A stretch of 64,000 bases of DNA from Chthoniobacterales bacterium (GTDB lineage: Bacteria; Verrucomicrobiota; Verrucomicrobiia; Chthoniobacterales; UBA10450), in NCBI GenBank assembly GCA_013821455.1, contig JACDGS010000005.1, forward strand, positions 1 through 64,000, read 5' to 3'. A program made the position numbers and the translations under genes. Below the pieces are notes generated by a model, which was given only the letters and a program-made list of their open reading frames with translations, was not told the DNA's origin and ran no database searches. Below are positions 8,420 through 17,188 of this stretch, piece after piece (position 1 is the first letter of the stretch; each line of letters starts with the position of its first letter).

Positions 8420-9424
8420 GTGAGTTTCCAGCCGATTTTTACGATTACGCCCCTGTTGCTCACGCGCGTCGAGGAGATTGCGGCCTTGCGCGAACGCATT
8501 TTGGCCGCGGCCGTTCAGGTCGCGTGGGTTCCGGCTTTGCAAAAAGACGCCCGGATTCGCAACGCGCATTCCTCGACGGCGATCGAGGGGAATCCGCTGA
8601 CCCTCGAGCAGGTGCGCGCGATCGAGGAAGGCCGGGAAATTCCCGCCACCGGAATGCGCCCGCGCCGCGAAGTAGCGAATTATTTTGCCGGCCTGCGCTT
8701 TGTGGAAAAGAACGCGAGTCGCCGCACGATCACCGACACTGAAGTGCTGAAGCTGCATCGCATCATGGCGGGCCAGGTGATGGACCAGGGCGAGGCGGGC
8801 AAGTACCGCGTCATTCGGGTGCGGGTGGGTGATTACGTTGCGCCGCCGCCGGAACGGGTGCGACCGCTCATGTCGGACCTGCTGAGTTGGTGGAACAAGG
8901 AGGCAGCCGATCTCTCGCCGATCCTCAGCTCCGCGATCGTGCATCATCAATTCGAGACCATTCATCCCTTTGCCGATGGCAATGGGCGCGCCGGCCGCAT
9001 GCTCAGCCTCTGGGAGCTGTATCGGCGCGGGTTCGATAATCATCACCTCTTTTCGGTGGACGAATTTTACTGGGAAGATCGTCCCCGCTATTACGCCGCG
9101 CTCAAGACTGTGCGCGAGGAAGAAGGCGACCTCACCAGTTGGCTGGAGTATTGCGCGGAAGGATTGCGCGGAACGCTGGAGCGCGTCTGGACCCGCACGC
9201 AAAAGCTGAGCGCGCACGCCGGAAAAGCGAAGCTGGTCCTGCGGCCGAAGCAGGAGCAGTTGTTGCATCTGCTCCGCGAACACAAGGCCATGACGCCGCG
9301 CGAGATTTGGGATGGTGTTGGAATGTCGAAGCAGGGCGCGCTCGATTTGCTTCGGCCGCTGATGAAGGCGGGCCTGGTGCGACGGATCGGGACAAAGAAG
9401 AGCGGCCGTTATGTGCTGCGCTGA
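8420..9424 (+). CDS. Fic-domain protein with inhibitory helix and winged-helix tail
   Basis: Fic enzymes transfer AMP (or a related group) to target hydroxyls. The 334-residue protein has the canonical core HPFADGNGRAGR at 182-193 with catalytic His182. An N-terminal inhibitory motif, SSTAIEGN (51-58, Glu56), makes it a self-restrained class II Fic. The C-terminal 70 residues (EQLLHLLREHKAMTPREIW ... GLVRRIGTKKSGRYVLR) look like a winged helix, suggesting DNA binding and autoregulation. Start is GTG. No antitoxin gene adjoins it, as expected when the inhibitor is built in. The target is unknown. Confidence 0.92.
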   Translation: MSFQPIFTITPLLLTRVEEIAALRERILAAAVQVAWVPALQKDARIRNAHSSTAIEGNPLTLEQVRAIEEGREIPATGMRPRREVANYFAGLRFVEKNASRRTITDTEVLKLHRIMAGQVMDQGEAGKYRVIRVRVGDYVAPPPERVRPLMSDLLSWWNKEAADLSPILSSAIVHHQFETIHPFADGNGRAGRMLSLWELYRRGFDNHHLFSVDEFYWEDRPRYYAALKTVREEEGDLTSWLEYCAEGLRGTLERVWTRTQKLSAHAGKAKLVLRPKQEQLLHLLREHKAMTPREIWDGVGMSKQGALDLLRPLMKAGLVRRIGTKKSGRYVLR

Positions 9425-9510
9425 AAAATTGCGCGACCACAGCATGACTTCCGTCGCGCAAACCCTGGCTGGTTGCACGGGCGATTCTCCTCAGCGATAA
9501 AAGCGCGCCG

Positions 9511-10368
9511 ATGGATGAAACGCACACGCTCACTGGAAATATCCAGGCGCATCCGCAGTTTGAATCGCGCATTCTGCGCAAACAGCGGGATGTGCTGGTT
9601 TACTTGCCTCCGGGCTATCGGCGTTCGCCGCGGCGGCGTTATCCCGTTCTCTATATGAACGACGGCCAGAATGTTTTCGACGCCGCGACTTCTTTCGCCG
9701 GGGTGGAATGGGGCGCGGACGAATCCGCCCAACGGCTCATTGGCATGCGCTGGATCGAGCCGTTAATTATCGTGGCAGTTGCGAACACGGGCGAGAATCG
9801 GATTCACGAATATGCGCCGACCAGAGGCATCATCGACGCCGGGGGAAAACGGAAACGGCGGAGCCGCGGCGCACTGCGCAAATACGGGCGTTTTCTGCTC
9901 GAAGAATTAAAGCCGATGATCGACCGCACCTATCGAACGCGGACCGAGGCGGAATTTACCGGACTGGCTGGCTCATCGTTAGGCGGGCTGGCGACACTGG
10001 CTTTGGGTTTATGGTTTCCGCAGGCTTTCAGTCGGCTCGCGGTGATGTCGCCTTCGATCTGGTGGGACAACTGCGCGATCTACGACATCGTGGACAAAAT
10101 CGAGGAGAAGCCGCCGCTGAAAATCTGGCTCGATACCGGGACGCAGGAGGAGGGTTGGGAACGCGCGGCCGTCCTGCGCGATCGGTTGGTTGGGAAGGGC
10201 TGGCGACTTTACGACGATCTGCAATACACCGAAGTGAGTGGTGGCAACCATAGCGAAGGTGCGTGGGCGGCACGCTTCGAAGCGGTGCTGCGATTTCTCT
10301 ATCCGCCGCTGCCAGCAGGGGCGAAAGACCCCTTGCCGCCGCCGCTGGTCTCGACGGCGACTCGTTAG
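9511..10368 (+). CDS. Alpha/beta hydrolase, esterase D / Fes-like
   Basis: A 285-residue cytoplasmic-looking serine esterase (no signal peptide). Strand YPVLYMNDGQNVFD, nucleophile elbow GSSLGG (Ser156), a late acid in WLDTGTQEEG and the catalytic His in GGNHSEGAW match the putative-esterase family (esterase D, enterochelin esterase). The nucleophile elbow codons TCG TTA GGC are exactly one copy of the 9-bp word. The stop TAG falls in another copy, and the gene ends 3 bp from convergent accA. Natural substrate unknown. Confidence 0.88.
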   Translation: MDETHTLTGNIQAHPQFESRILRKQRDVLVYLPPGYRRSPRRRYPVLYMNDGQNVFDAATSFAGVEWGADESAQRLIGMRWIEPLIIVAVANTGENRIHEYAPTRGIIDAGGKRKRRSRGALRKYGRFLLEELKPMIDRTYRTRTEAEFTGLAGSSLGGLATLALGLWFPQAFSRLAVMSPSIWWDNCAIYDIVDKIEEKPPLKIWLDTGTQEEGWERAAVLRDRLVGKGWRLYDDLQYTEVSGGNHSEGAWAARFEAVLRFLYPPLPAGAKDPLPPPLVSTATR

Positions 10369-10371
10369 GCG

Positions 10372-11349
10372 CTAGGCGCCATTTTTTATTTTCGCTTCGG
10401 CGAAGTTGCCGAGCTTCCGGAACTTTGCATAGCGCTCTTTCCGGAGCTCCTCGATCGGCGTTTCCAGGGCGCGTTTTAGATTGCGGCGCAAGGTCGATCC
10501 CAGATTCGCCGCCGCCAGATCGTGATCGCGATGCGCGCCACCTTCCGGTTCCGCGACAACTTCATCGACCACGCCGAGGCGCATGAGATCGTCCGCCGTC
10601 AGTTTGAGCGCGTCCGCAGCTTCCGGCGCGTGCTTGCGGTCTTTCCAGAGAATGGCCGAACACGCTTCCGGGCTGATGACGGAATAATAAGCGTTCTCTA
10701 AAATTAAAACGCGATCCGCCACGCCGATCCCGAGCGCGCCGCCGGAGCCGCCTTCGCCGATAACGCAGGCGATGATCGGCACTTTGAGCGTCATCATCTC
10801 GCGCAGGTTCACCGCGATCGCTTCGGCGATGTGGCGTTCCTCCGATCCAATTCCAGGATAGGCGCCGGGCGTGTCGATCAAGGCGATCACCGGCAGATTA
10901 AATTTTTCGCCGAGCCGCATTACGCGCAACGCTTTGCGATAGCCCTCCGGATAAGCGCAGCCGAAGTTGCGCATCACGTTTTCCTTCGTGTCGCGCCCTT
11001 TTTGTTGCGAGACGACCACACAACGTTGCGTGCCGAGTTTCGCGAGGCCGCATGGCATGGCGCGGTCGTCGCCGAAGACGCGGTCGCCACGCAGTTCCAC
11101 CCATTCCGTAAAACAGCGGCCGATGTAATCGAGCGCGAACGGACGTTGCACATGCCGCGCGATTTGCACCCGCTGCCAGGCGGTGAGGTTGTCGTAAATC
11201 ATGCGGCGCGTTTCGCGGATCTTCAGCTCCATCGAGTCCACTTCGGAGTCGAAATCGATGTCGTGTTTATCCGAGTGCGCCTTGAGGTCATTGAGCCGGC
11301 GCTGCAATTCGAGGATCGGCTTTTCGAAATCGAGCGGGTGCGAATCCAT
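10372..11349 (-). CDS. accA: Acetyl-CoA carboxylase carboxyltransferase subunit alpha
   Basis: Forms the carboxyltransferase with AccD and makes malonyl-CoA for fatty acid synthesis. The length of 325 residues is normal. Visible family blocks: the N-terminal helical part (DFEKPILELQRRLNDL), the core RPFALDYIGRCF, LIDTPGAYPGIGSEERHIAEA, and the oxyanion and CoA-site GEGGSGGALGIGVADRV followed by YYSVISPEACSAILW. accD is not nearby. Monocistronic by context: convergent with the esterase, with a LysM gene upstream on the same strand. Confidence 0.97.
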   Translation of the reverse strand: MDSHPLDFEKPILELQRRLNDLKAHSDKHDIDFDSEVDSMELKIRETRRMIYDNLTAWQRVQIARHVQRPFALDYIGRCFTEWVELRGDRVFGDDRAMPCGLAKLGTQRCVVVSQQKGRDTKENVMRNFGCAYPEGYRKALRVMRLGEKFNLPVIALIDTPGAYPGIGSEERHIAEAIAVNLREMMTLKVPIIACVIGEGGSGGALGIGVADRVLILENAYYSVISPEACSAILWKDRKHAPEAADALKLTADDLMRLGVVDEVVAEPEGGAHRDHDLAAANLGSTLRRNLKRALETPIEELRKERYAKFRKLGNFAEAKIKNGA

Positions 11350-11409
11350 GATCGATCAGGGTGCGTTTGCGGAAATGGCCGGCCGAAGAAGTTGGCTTCC
11401 CGGCTTTTT

Positions 11410-12249
11410 CTAGGGAGTAATTGTGACAGCGGTCTTCGTATTAACAAGGCTGCTCAACTCTTCCACGTCGGTCGCACTCAAGCCGATGCCTTCGTTAGGC
11501 GGAGGAACGTCGAGGACCGGATGGGAATCGTCCGGCTCCGAGTAGAGCACGTAGCCGGGCGCAGCGAGGCGAATCCAGCGCGTGCTGTTGAGGAAATCGC
11601 GGCTGCCCATGCCGATACGTTTGCCGTTTTTCCAAGCCAGGATTTCCGCGACGCGCGTGACGATTTTTGGCGGCGGACGCACCGGTAATTTTTGATGAAG
11701 AAAATGATAGCGCTTAAAAAAAAGATCGTGATCAAGCAGATAAATCAGCCCCTTGTCGCGCTGGATAAGGGCCGTGAAAACCGGATGCGAGATGAGCAGC
11801 CTGTCGCCGATCCGCAGCATCGTGCCGCTGAGATTGTTCGTGCGCATGATCAGCTCCGGGGTCGATTTCATCCGGGCCGCGATGCGCGCGAGCACGTCGC
11901 CGCTCCGCACGGTGTATTCCTCCTTTTCCGGCGACGGATAATTCGAAAGCAGGATGCTGGTGTTGACGTCGCCGAGCAGATCCTGCGCTTCGCCGACGTG
12001 CGCGCCGCTCGGATATTTTTGGATGAACGCGGTCAGCGCAGCGCGGGCTTCGGCGAGTTTTCCGTCAGTCTTTAGTTTCGCCGCAGCTTCAAATTCCGGC
12101 AGCCCCAAGTCCGGCGACTCCCGCGTTGGCCCGCCACCCTTCAATTCGTCGCGCACCGCGATTTCCGGGCGCAAAAAAACTTTGTAACCAACAAGCGCGG
12201 CTCCGCCGAAAACGACGGTGGCGAGGAGGAGAGCGAAAAGCCATTTCAT
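11410..12249 (-). CDS. LysM-domain envelope protein
   Basis: A 279-residue protein with an N-terminal membrane anchor or signal (MKWLFALLLATVVFGGAAL), then a TPR-like helical segment (LAEARAALTAFIQKYPSGAHV), then a LysM peptidoglycan-binding module (EYTVRSGDVLARIAARM ... GTMLRIGDRLLI). The last 110 residues resemble the degenerate catalytic part of LysM-L,D-transpeptidase-like proteins, but no Cys of the HxxG-SHGC motif is present, so no transpeptidase activity is expected. Probable periplasmic cell-wall binding. Separate from accA by 60 bp. Confidence 0.8.
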   Translation of the reverse strand: MKWLFALLLATVVFGGAALVGYKVFLRPEIAVRDELKGGGPTRESPDLGLPEFEAAAKLKTDGKLAEARAALTAFIQKYPSGAHVGEAQDLLGDVNTSILLSNYPSPEKEEYTVRSGDVLARIAARMKSTPELIMRTNNLSGTMLRIGDRLLISHPVFTALIQRDKGLIYLLDHDLFFKRYHFLHQKLPVRPPPKIVTRVAEILAWKNGKRIGMGSRDFLNSTRWIRLAAPGYVLYSEPDDSHPVLDVPPPNEGIGLSATDVEELSSLVNTKTAVTITP

Positions 12250-12318
12250 GAATGAACGCGGCGGATGCGATGGAAGTGCCGCTCATCGCCAGCAGCCCAC
12301 GAGCCACTACGCGCGAGC

Positions 12319-12762
12319 TTAACCCTGGCGTTCAGGCCCGGAGAAAAAGCGATTCCAGAAACGATAACGCGGCTGCGCGTCGTCGTTCGCCCAGGTAAAC
12401 TGGCAATCCTGGCAATAAAATTCCTTCGGGAAAATCTTGAGCGCGAAAAGAATTCCAGCGAGAGCCGGCGTGAGAAATTTGCGCGTGAGCTGCGGGTATT
12501 CGACGCGAGGCGAGTTGCACTGCGGGCAACGAATTGCACCGATGTCGGGATCGGCCGCTTCCCAATCCACCATCAATGCTTGAGCGCGATCGAAGTCGGC
12601 CTCTTCGACTTTCACTTTCACATTCGCCTGCGGCTTCGACATGAAGGCGTAGGTCTGCAGATTCGACTCGTTATTGACGTCAGCCTTGACCCCGGCGGCC
12701 TTGAATTTTTCCTTCAGATTTTTTGCCTTGGCCGGCTCGTTGTAGGTCGCAATCGTCACCAT
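12319..12762 (-). CDS. DUF2007-like / zinc-ribbon protein
   Basis: A 147-residue protein. The N-terminal half (MVTIATYNEPAKAKNLKEKFKA ... VKVEEADFDRAQALM) resembles the DUF2007 signal-transduction fold. The C-terminal half has two cysteine pairs, IRCPQCNS and FYCQDCQF, forming a zinc ribbon, with a hydrophobic stretch between them (PALAGILFALKIF) that could be a short membrane hairpin. Role unknown. It lies between the LysM and DUF420 genes on the same strand with gaps over 40 bp. Confidence 0.75.
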   Translation of the reverse strand: MVTIATYNEPAKAKNLKEKFKAAGVKADVNNESNLQTYAFMSKPQANVKVKVEEADFDRAQALMVDWEAADPDIGAIRCPQCNSPRVEYPQLTRKFLTPALAGILFALKIFPKEFYCQDCQFTWANDDAQPRYRFWNRFFSGPERQG

Positions 12763-12803
12763 AAAATGCCCGGACTTTTCCGGTGTTTCTGATCAAACAT
12801 CAA

Positions 12804-13247
12804 CTACCGAGCCAGCGCAAGACCGCTCGGCGGGAACCAGCGATAGAGCATCAAATAAACGAGCACGCCCGTGACCGAAACGTAGAGCCAGATCGGCATC
12901 GTCCAGCGCGCAACGTGCCGGTGTTTATCCCAGCGCCGCCGAAACACCGGCACCAGCGTGATGATGACAAGCGGCAGCGTGGCAAACGCGAGGAGGATGT
13001 GCGAGGCGAGCATCGGGAAATAAAACCACGCGATGAGGCCGTGATAGCCGGATGATTTTTCGCCCACGTGCACGTGGTAGATGATGTAGCTCGTCAAAAA
13101 AACCGTCGAAGAGGAAAGCGCGGAAATCATGCAGACCATGTGCGGCCGCCATTTTCCGCGCCGGATAAAAAACCAGCCTAACGAAAGGAAAATCGTGCTG
13201 ATAAAATTGAGCGACGCGTTCAACGCCGGGAGATCGGAAATGCTCAT
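12804..13247 (-). CDS. DUF420 membrane protein
   Basis: A 147-residue protein with four hydrophobic helices: LNFISTIFLSLGWFF, MISALSSSTVFLTSYIIYHV, FYFPMLASHILLAFATLPLV and MPIWLYVSVTGVLVYLMLY. It has conserved histidines in IYHVHVG, SGYHGL, ASHILLA and KHRHVA. This is the DUF420 pattern, a family linked in Firmicutes to heme-copper oxidase assembly (CtaM). No cytochrome oxidase gene is visible here, so the link is by family only. It starts next to a long hairpin shared with the divergent AsmA-like gene. Confidence 0.85.
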   Translation of the reverse strand: MSISDLPALNASLNFISTIFLSLGWFFIRRGKWRPHMVCMISALSSSTVFLTSYIIYHVHVGEKSSGYHGLIAWFYFPMLASHILLAFATLPLVIITLVPVFRRRWDKHRHVARWTMPIWLYVSVTGVLVYLMLYRWFPPSGLALAR

Positions 13248-13253
13248 GCTTAA

Positions 13254-13336
13254 CTCTTAATCCTTCTCTTGCTCCTGCTCCTGCTCTTAATCCCCTGTCT
13301 CCCCTGAGAGAGCAGGAGTAGGAGCAGGATTAAGAG
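13254..13336. repeat. Long inverted repeat between divergent genes
   Basis: CTCTTAATCC (13254-13263) pairs with GGATTAAGAG (13327-13336), and the inner pyrimidine tract TGCTCCTGCTCCTGCTCT pairs with AGAGCAGGAGTAGGAGCA. This gives a stem of about 28 bp with one bulge and a loop of about 16 nt. One strand is nearly all pyrimidine, the other purine. It occupies the divergent promoter space between the DUF420 and AsmA-like genes. Function unknown: regulator site, small hairpin RNA, or remnant of a mobile repeat. Confidence 0.6.
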
Positions 13337-13383
13337 CGGAAGCAGGAGAGTTGAAATAAAAATCGCTGCTCGTAGGAATCAGG

Positions 13384-15777
13384 ATGCCCGACACCCTCAC
13401 GCGCGAAGCCCCGCCGCCGCGCTTGCATCGCGGTCGCCTCCGCGTTTCCGCCGCGCGCCGAGCGCTGCGTGCGTGCGTTCGCCTAACGATCGTCCTCGTC
13501 ATGGCCGGATTCGCCTTCGGCGCGTGGTATCTGGCACGCAAAGGATTCAGCCGAAACTGGCGCAACCTCGTCGTGGAAGAACTGCACAAGCGCGGCGTCG
13601 AGGCATCGGTGAAACGTCTCACGCTCGATCCGTTTCGCGGGCTAATCGCGCGCGACGTGCGCATCTTCGATTACAAAAAACGCGATCAAACGCTCGCCGT
13701 CGTGAGCGAGATTTCGCTCGATATCAATTACGCGGCGCTCTTTCATCATGAGCCCTTTCTTAACGCCATCGACATTCGGAACGGCGATCTCACCATCCCG
13801 CTTCCGCACGTCCCAGGCCAGGTCACCCATGCCGATCTGCGTCGCTTTCGTGCGCACGTTTATTTTCTGCCGGAGCGAATCGAGGTCAGCCAGGCGGAAG
13901 GAATCTTTTGCGGAATTCGAATTTCGGCTACGGGCCAGTTGATCAAGCGCGGAAACTTCGCCACTTCCAAAACCAACACCGCGGCAGATGCCGCCCGTCG
14001 TCTTCGTCTGCTGCAAACCGTCGTAACGATGTTGCAGCGTTTCCAATATCCCGGCTCACCTCCGGAATTGCAGGTGAAGTTTTCCGGCGATCTGGCCGAA
14101 CTCGAAAGCGCGCGCCTCGAGGCCACTTTGCGCGCGAGCAAGATTGTGCGCGATCGCTACGAAGCGCGGGATCTCAGCCTAACGACGGAATGGAAAGACC
14201 AAACGTTAACCGTCCCACAACTGGAATGGAGCGACGCGGGGGGGCGTTTTTCCGGCACTGGGAATTGGAGCCGGCCTAATGGCGCCGCGACCTACCAGGC
14301 ACGGTCGAGCATCGATCTCGCTTCATTGTTAGGCAGTTTCGGGCTGAGCGAACTCCTGCACGATTTCACCTACAGCACGCCGCCGCTGATCGAGGCTTCC
14401 GGCTCGGCCACGATCAGCGACGCGGCGGCGAAAATCGAAGTCATCGGAAAAATCGCGCTCGATAAATTCACCTACAAGACCGTCGCGTTTGATGGACTAA
14501 CCGCGGACTTCGCCTGGGATCGCGACCGTACCATGTTGCGCGATCTTCGGCTCCGCCATCGCAGCGGACAGATCGATGCCGACTTGCTCGACGCGCCTAA
14601 CGACTTTCGTCTCAACCTCGAAAGCTCGCTCGCGCCAGCGGCGCTGACTCCGCTGGTCTCGCCGGAAGTCGGCCGTTTCCTGGGCTTCTGGGAATGGCAG
14701 CATTCGCCGAAACTTCATCTCAGCGTCCGCGGCGTTTCGCGCGATCCGGATACGTGGCATGGCGACGGGACGATCGCGCTGGGGCCGGCGCGTTTTCGCG
14801 GCGTGAGCCTGAACAGCGCGAGCGGCGATCTGCATTTCGGCGACGGCGTTTACGGCGTGGAAAATTTCAAAATCACCCGCGACGAAGGCAAAGGCACGGG
14901 CGCGTTTTCCTACAATACGAAGCGGCACGAAATCAAAATCGACCACGCCGAGACCACGCTCACTCCGAGCGAAGTGATCATGTGGATCGACCCGAAATTT
15001 TGGGAACATGTGAAGCCGTATCGCTTCCACCACACCCCGCATGTGGACGTAAACGGCATCGTCCAGTTAGGCGGCGGAAAACAAACCCATCTCCAGCTCG
15101 ATGTCTCCGCGCCCGGCGGGATGGACTACACTTTTATCGACAAGGTTCTGCCCTTCGATCGCATCGCCGGGCAATTGCTTTTCACCGACGACCGACTGCA
15201 AATCTTCGACCTCAAGGGCGGCCTTTTCTCCGGCGATCTCAGCGGCAGCGCGGACATCTCGCTCGCGCGCAACGACCATCACTACACGGCGAAACTCGCG
15301 GTCGAGAAAGTCGATTTCCCGACCGTGACCGATCTCTATTTCAAATACAAAACATCGCAGGGCGAGCTCGGCGGCGACTTCGATTTTGGGGGCGACGGTG
15401 GGGAGCGTGCGGCGTTATACGGCACGGGCAAAGTCGAAGTGCGCAACGGCAACGTCTTCGCGATCCCTGTTTTCGGACCGCTCTCGGAATTGATGAATAA
15501 GTTCTTCAGCGGCGCCGGCTACAGCGTCGCGCACGAGGCGACAGCGCCCTTCACGATCCGCAACGGAGTGATTCACACCGAGAAACTCAAAGTCGCGGGC
15601 ACACTTTTTGCCATGGTGGGCCACGGCGACATCGACTTCATCAAGAACGATCTCGACTTCGACATCCGCATTGACGCGAACGGCCCGGGCGCGCTCCTCA
15701 CACCGCTCTACCAACTCTTTGAATATCACGGCTCGGGCAGCCTAACGAAACCAGTCTGGCGGCCGAAACATCTCTAG
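13384..15777 (+). CDS. AsmA-like inner-membrane-anchored protein
   Basis: A 797-residue protein with one N-terminal transmembrane helix (about 33-50, LTIVLVMAGFAFGAWYLA) and a long periplasmic part rich in alternating beta strands. The C-terminal part contains the AsmA-type segment (SGDLSGSADISLARNDHHY, then FPTVTDLYFKYKTSQGELGG, then KVAGTLFAMVGHGDIDF). AsmA/TamB-like proteins form a hydrophobic groove and are tied to phospholipid or outer-membrane component transport (known for the family). The nfo start follows the stop with a 1-nt gap, so the two are co-transcribed. Several copies of the 9-bp word lie inside. Confidence 0.85.
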   Translation: MPDTLTREAPPPRLHRGRLRVSAARRALRACVRLTIVLVMAGFAFGAWYLARKGFSRNWRNLVVEELHKRGVEASVKRLTLDPFRGLIARDVRIFDYKKRDQTLAVVSEISLDINYAALFHHEPFLNAIDIRNGDLTIPLPHVPGQVTHADLRRFRAHVYFLPERIEVSQAEGIFCGIRISATGQLIKRGNFATSKTNTAADAARRLRLLQTVVTMLQRFQYPGSPPELQVKFSGDLAELESARLEATLRASKIVRDRYEARDLSLTTEWKDQTLTVPQLEWSDAGGRFSGTGNWSRPNGAATYQARSSIDLASLLGSFGLSELLHDFTYSTPPLIEASGSATISDAAAKIEVIGKIALDKFTYKTVAFDGLTADFAWDRDRTMLRDLRLRHRSGQIDADLLDAPNDFRLNLESSLAPAALTPLVSPEVGRFLGFWEWQHSPKLHLSVRGVSRDPDTWHGDGTIALGPARFRGVSLNSASGDLHFGDGVYGVENFKITRDEGKGTGAFSYNTKRHEIKIDHAETTLTPSEVIMWIDPKFWEHVKPYRFHHTPHVDVNGIVQLGGGKQTHLQLDVSAPGGMDYTFIDKVLPFDRIAGQLLFTDDRLQIFDLKGGLFSGDLSGSADISLARNDHHYTAKLAVEKVDFPTVTDLYFKYKTSQGELGGDFDFGGDGGERAALYGTGKVEVRNGNVFAIPVFGPLSELMNKFFSGAGYSVAHEATAPFTIRNGVIHTEKLKVAGTLFAMVGHGDIDFIKNDLDFDIRIDANGPGALLTPLYQLFEYHGSGSLTKPVWRPKHL

Positions 15778-15778
15778 G

Positions 15779-16699
15779 ATGGCGGCTGGGGAAAGGGCTG
15801 CGCCGCTATTGTTAGGCGCGCACATGTCGATCGCCGGCGGCACGCAGCGCGCGATCGAACGCGCGCGCTCGATCGAGAGCAATGCGATGCAGATTTTTGT
15901 GAAGAACAACATGCAATGGTTCGCGCGGCCGTTTTTGCCTAACGAGATCAAAGCCTTCCGCGAACACACGCAGCGGCACGAGCTGGCCGCGGTCTTTGCG
16001 CACGCGAATTACCTCATCAATCTCGCGGCGACGAATCCGCAGTTTTACGCCAACTCCCTGCGCGCTTTGGCGGAGGAGCTGGTGCGCGCCGATCAGCTTG
16101 GATTGCCTTTCATCGTTCTCCATCCGGGCGCGCATTTGGGCGCGGGCGAGGAAGCCGGCTTGGAAAAAGTCGTGTCGTCAATCGACAAGATTTTCGCGAA
16201 AATTCCAAAGGTGAAAAGCCGCATCGCGCTCGAAACCACTGCCGGCCAGGGCTCGTGTCTCGGCCACACCTTTGCCCATCTCGCCTATATCATCGCGAAC
16301 GTGCATGAGCCGGAGCGGCTCTGCGTTTGCCTCGACACGGCGCACGTTTTCGCGGCCGGCTACGACCTCACGAGTGAGGCCGGAACAAAGAAAACTTTGC
16401 GCGAATTTGAGCACGTCGTCGGCTTGCCATATCTCGCCGCCCTGCACTTGAACGACTCAAAAACGGCGCGCGGCTCGCGCGTGGATCGCCACCATCACAT
16501 CGGCAAGGGGCAGATCGGCCTCGATGCGTTTCGCGTCATCATGCGCGACCGTCGTTTCCACAAAATCCCCAAAGTCCTGGAAACGCCAAAAGGCAAAGAT
16601 CTTCGCGAAGATGTGGAGAACATGACAACCCTCCGCGGCCTGGCGGCAGGAAAACCCCACCAGTTCACAGCGGTGGAGCGGAGGACCCCGCCCCTGTAG
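15779..16699 (+). CDS. nfo: Endonuclease IV (AP endonuclease)
   Basis: Cuts DNA 5' to abasic sites in base excision repair. The 306-residue protein shows the TIM-barrel zinc enzyme pattern: GAHMSIAGG start, MQIFVKNNMQW, FIVLHPGAHLGAG, IALETTAGQGSCLG, VCLDTAHVFAAGYD, LHLNDSKTARGSRVDRHHHIGKGQIG and KVLETPKG. These hold the expected His, Glu and Asp metal ligands. An internal Met at MSIAG could also start translation. Its stop codon lies inside a palindromic repeat (16696-16766), which may terminate transcription against the convergent DUF4870 gene. Confidence 0.95.
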   Translation: MAAGERAAPLLLGAHMSIAGGTQRAIERARSIESNAMQIFVKNNMQWFARPFLPNEIKAFREHTQRHELAAVFAHANYLINLAATNPQFYANSLRALAEELVRADQLGLPFIVLHPGAHLGAGEEAGLEKVVSSIDKIFAKIPKVKSRIALETTAGQGSCLGHTFAHLAYIIANVHEPERLCVCLDTAHVFAAGYDLTSEAGTKKTLREFEHVVGLPYLAALHLNDSKTARGSRVDRHHHIGKGQIGLDAFRVIMRDRRFHKIPKVLETPKGKDLREDVENMTTLRGLAAGKPHQFTAVERRTPPL

Positions 16700-16766
16700 C
16701 GTGCGCTGTCCTCAGCGCATTTCCCGAACGTCGAAAACGCCGAATCCGCCGAGGACAGCAGACGCT
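16696..16766. repeat. Palindromic intergenic repeat (GTAGCG..CTGTCCTC / GAGGACAGC)
   Basis: AGCGTGCGCTGTCCTCAGCG and CGCCGAGGACAGCAGACGCT are imperfect inverses. A second family of dispersed hairpin, unlike the GTCATCCC family. It contains the nfo stop codon and is followed directly by a small hairpin of the 9-bp word (CGTTAG-CGC-CTAACG, 16772-16786). Confidence 0.6.
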
Positions 16767-16803
16767 CGAGGCGTTAGCGCCTAACGATAAGAAGCTACTT
16801 GCG

Positions 16804-16834
16804 CCTAACGAACTACAAAAAGCGGATCGTTAGG
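16804..16834. terminator. Second hairpin of facing 9-bp words at a gene end
   Basis: CCTAACGA (16804-16811) and TCGTTAGG (16827-16834) form an 8-bp stem around the stop codon of the DUF4870 gene (complement of 16813-16815), with a 15-nt loop. With the neighbouring copies at 16772-16786 this packs three word-based structures into a 65-bp convergent gap. Confidence 0.45.
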
Positions 16835-17184
16835 GGATAACGATAAAATTTTCCTTCGCTCGCTCTGATCGAGGCGATGACGACCAGGATCGTGTTCGCC
16901 AGCCAAAGCAGGATCAGGATCGGGATGCCGATGAGGAAGAAGCAGAGAACAAAGGCGACCGCGTCGTAGATCAGCATCGTGAGTTGGAAGTTGAGCGACT
17001 CTTTGCCGTGAGCATCGATCTCGGCGCCATCGCCGCGCTTCGCCAGCCAGATGATGAGCGGCCCCAAGATGTGGCCGAGGAAGTGAAAGAAGAGTCCGAG
17101 TAAAGCAGCAGCGTGACAGAGGACGCACCAGGTCGGCGTGTTCGACGAGCTGGCGGGAACCGGGATCGGCGGGATCGTTTCCAT
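16813..17184 (-). CDS. DUF4870 membrane protein
   Basis: A 123-residue protein. After a Pro/Ser-rich start (METIPPIPVPASSS) come three hydrophobic segments: CHAAALLGLFFHFLGHILGPLIIW, LTMLIYDAVAFVLCFFLIG and PILILLWLANTILVVIASI. The conserved GKESLNFQLT and the C-terminal YRYPLTIRFL are DUF4870 signatures. Function unknown. It lies 4 bp downstream of the murA stop on the opposite side of no promoter space, so it is probably read through from murA. Confidence 0.85.
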   Translation of the reverse strand: METIPPIPVPASSSNTPTWCVLCHAAALLGLFFHFLGHILGPLIIWLAKRGDGAEIDAHGKESLNFQLTMLIYDAVAFVLCFFLIGIPILILLWLANTILVVIASIRASEGKFYRYPLTIRFL

Positions 17185-17188
17185 GCCG

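Noticed and set aside
13260-13330. Possible CRISPR-like repeat (CTCCTG units)
   Set aside because: Units are 6 bp, form an inverted repeat and have no spacers.
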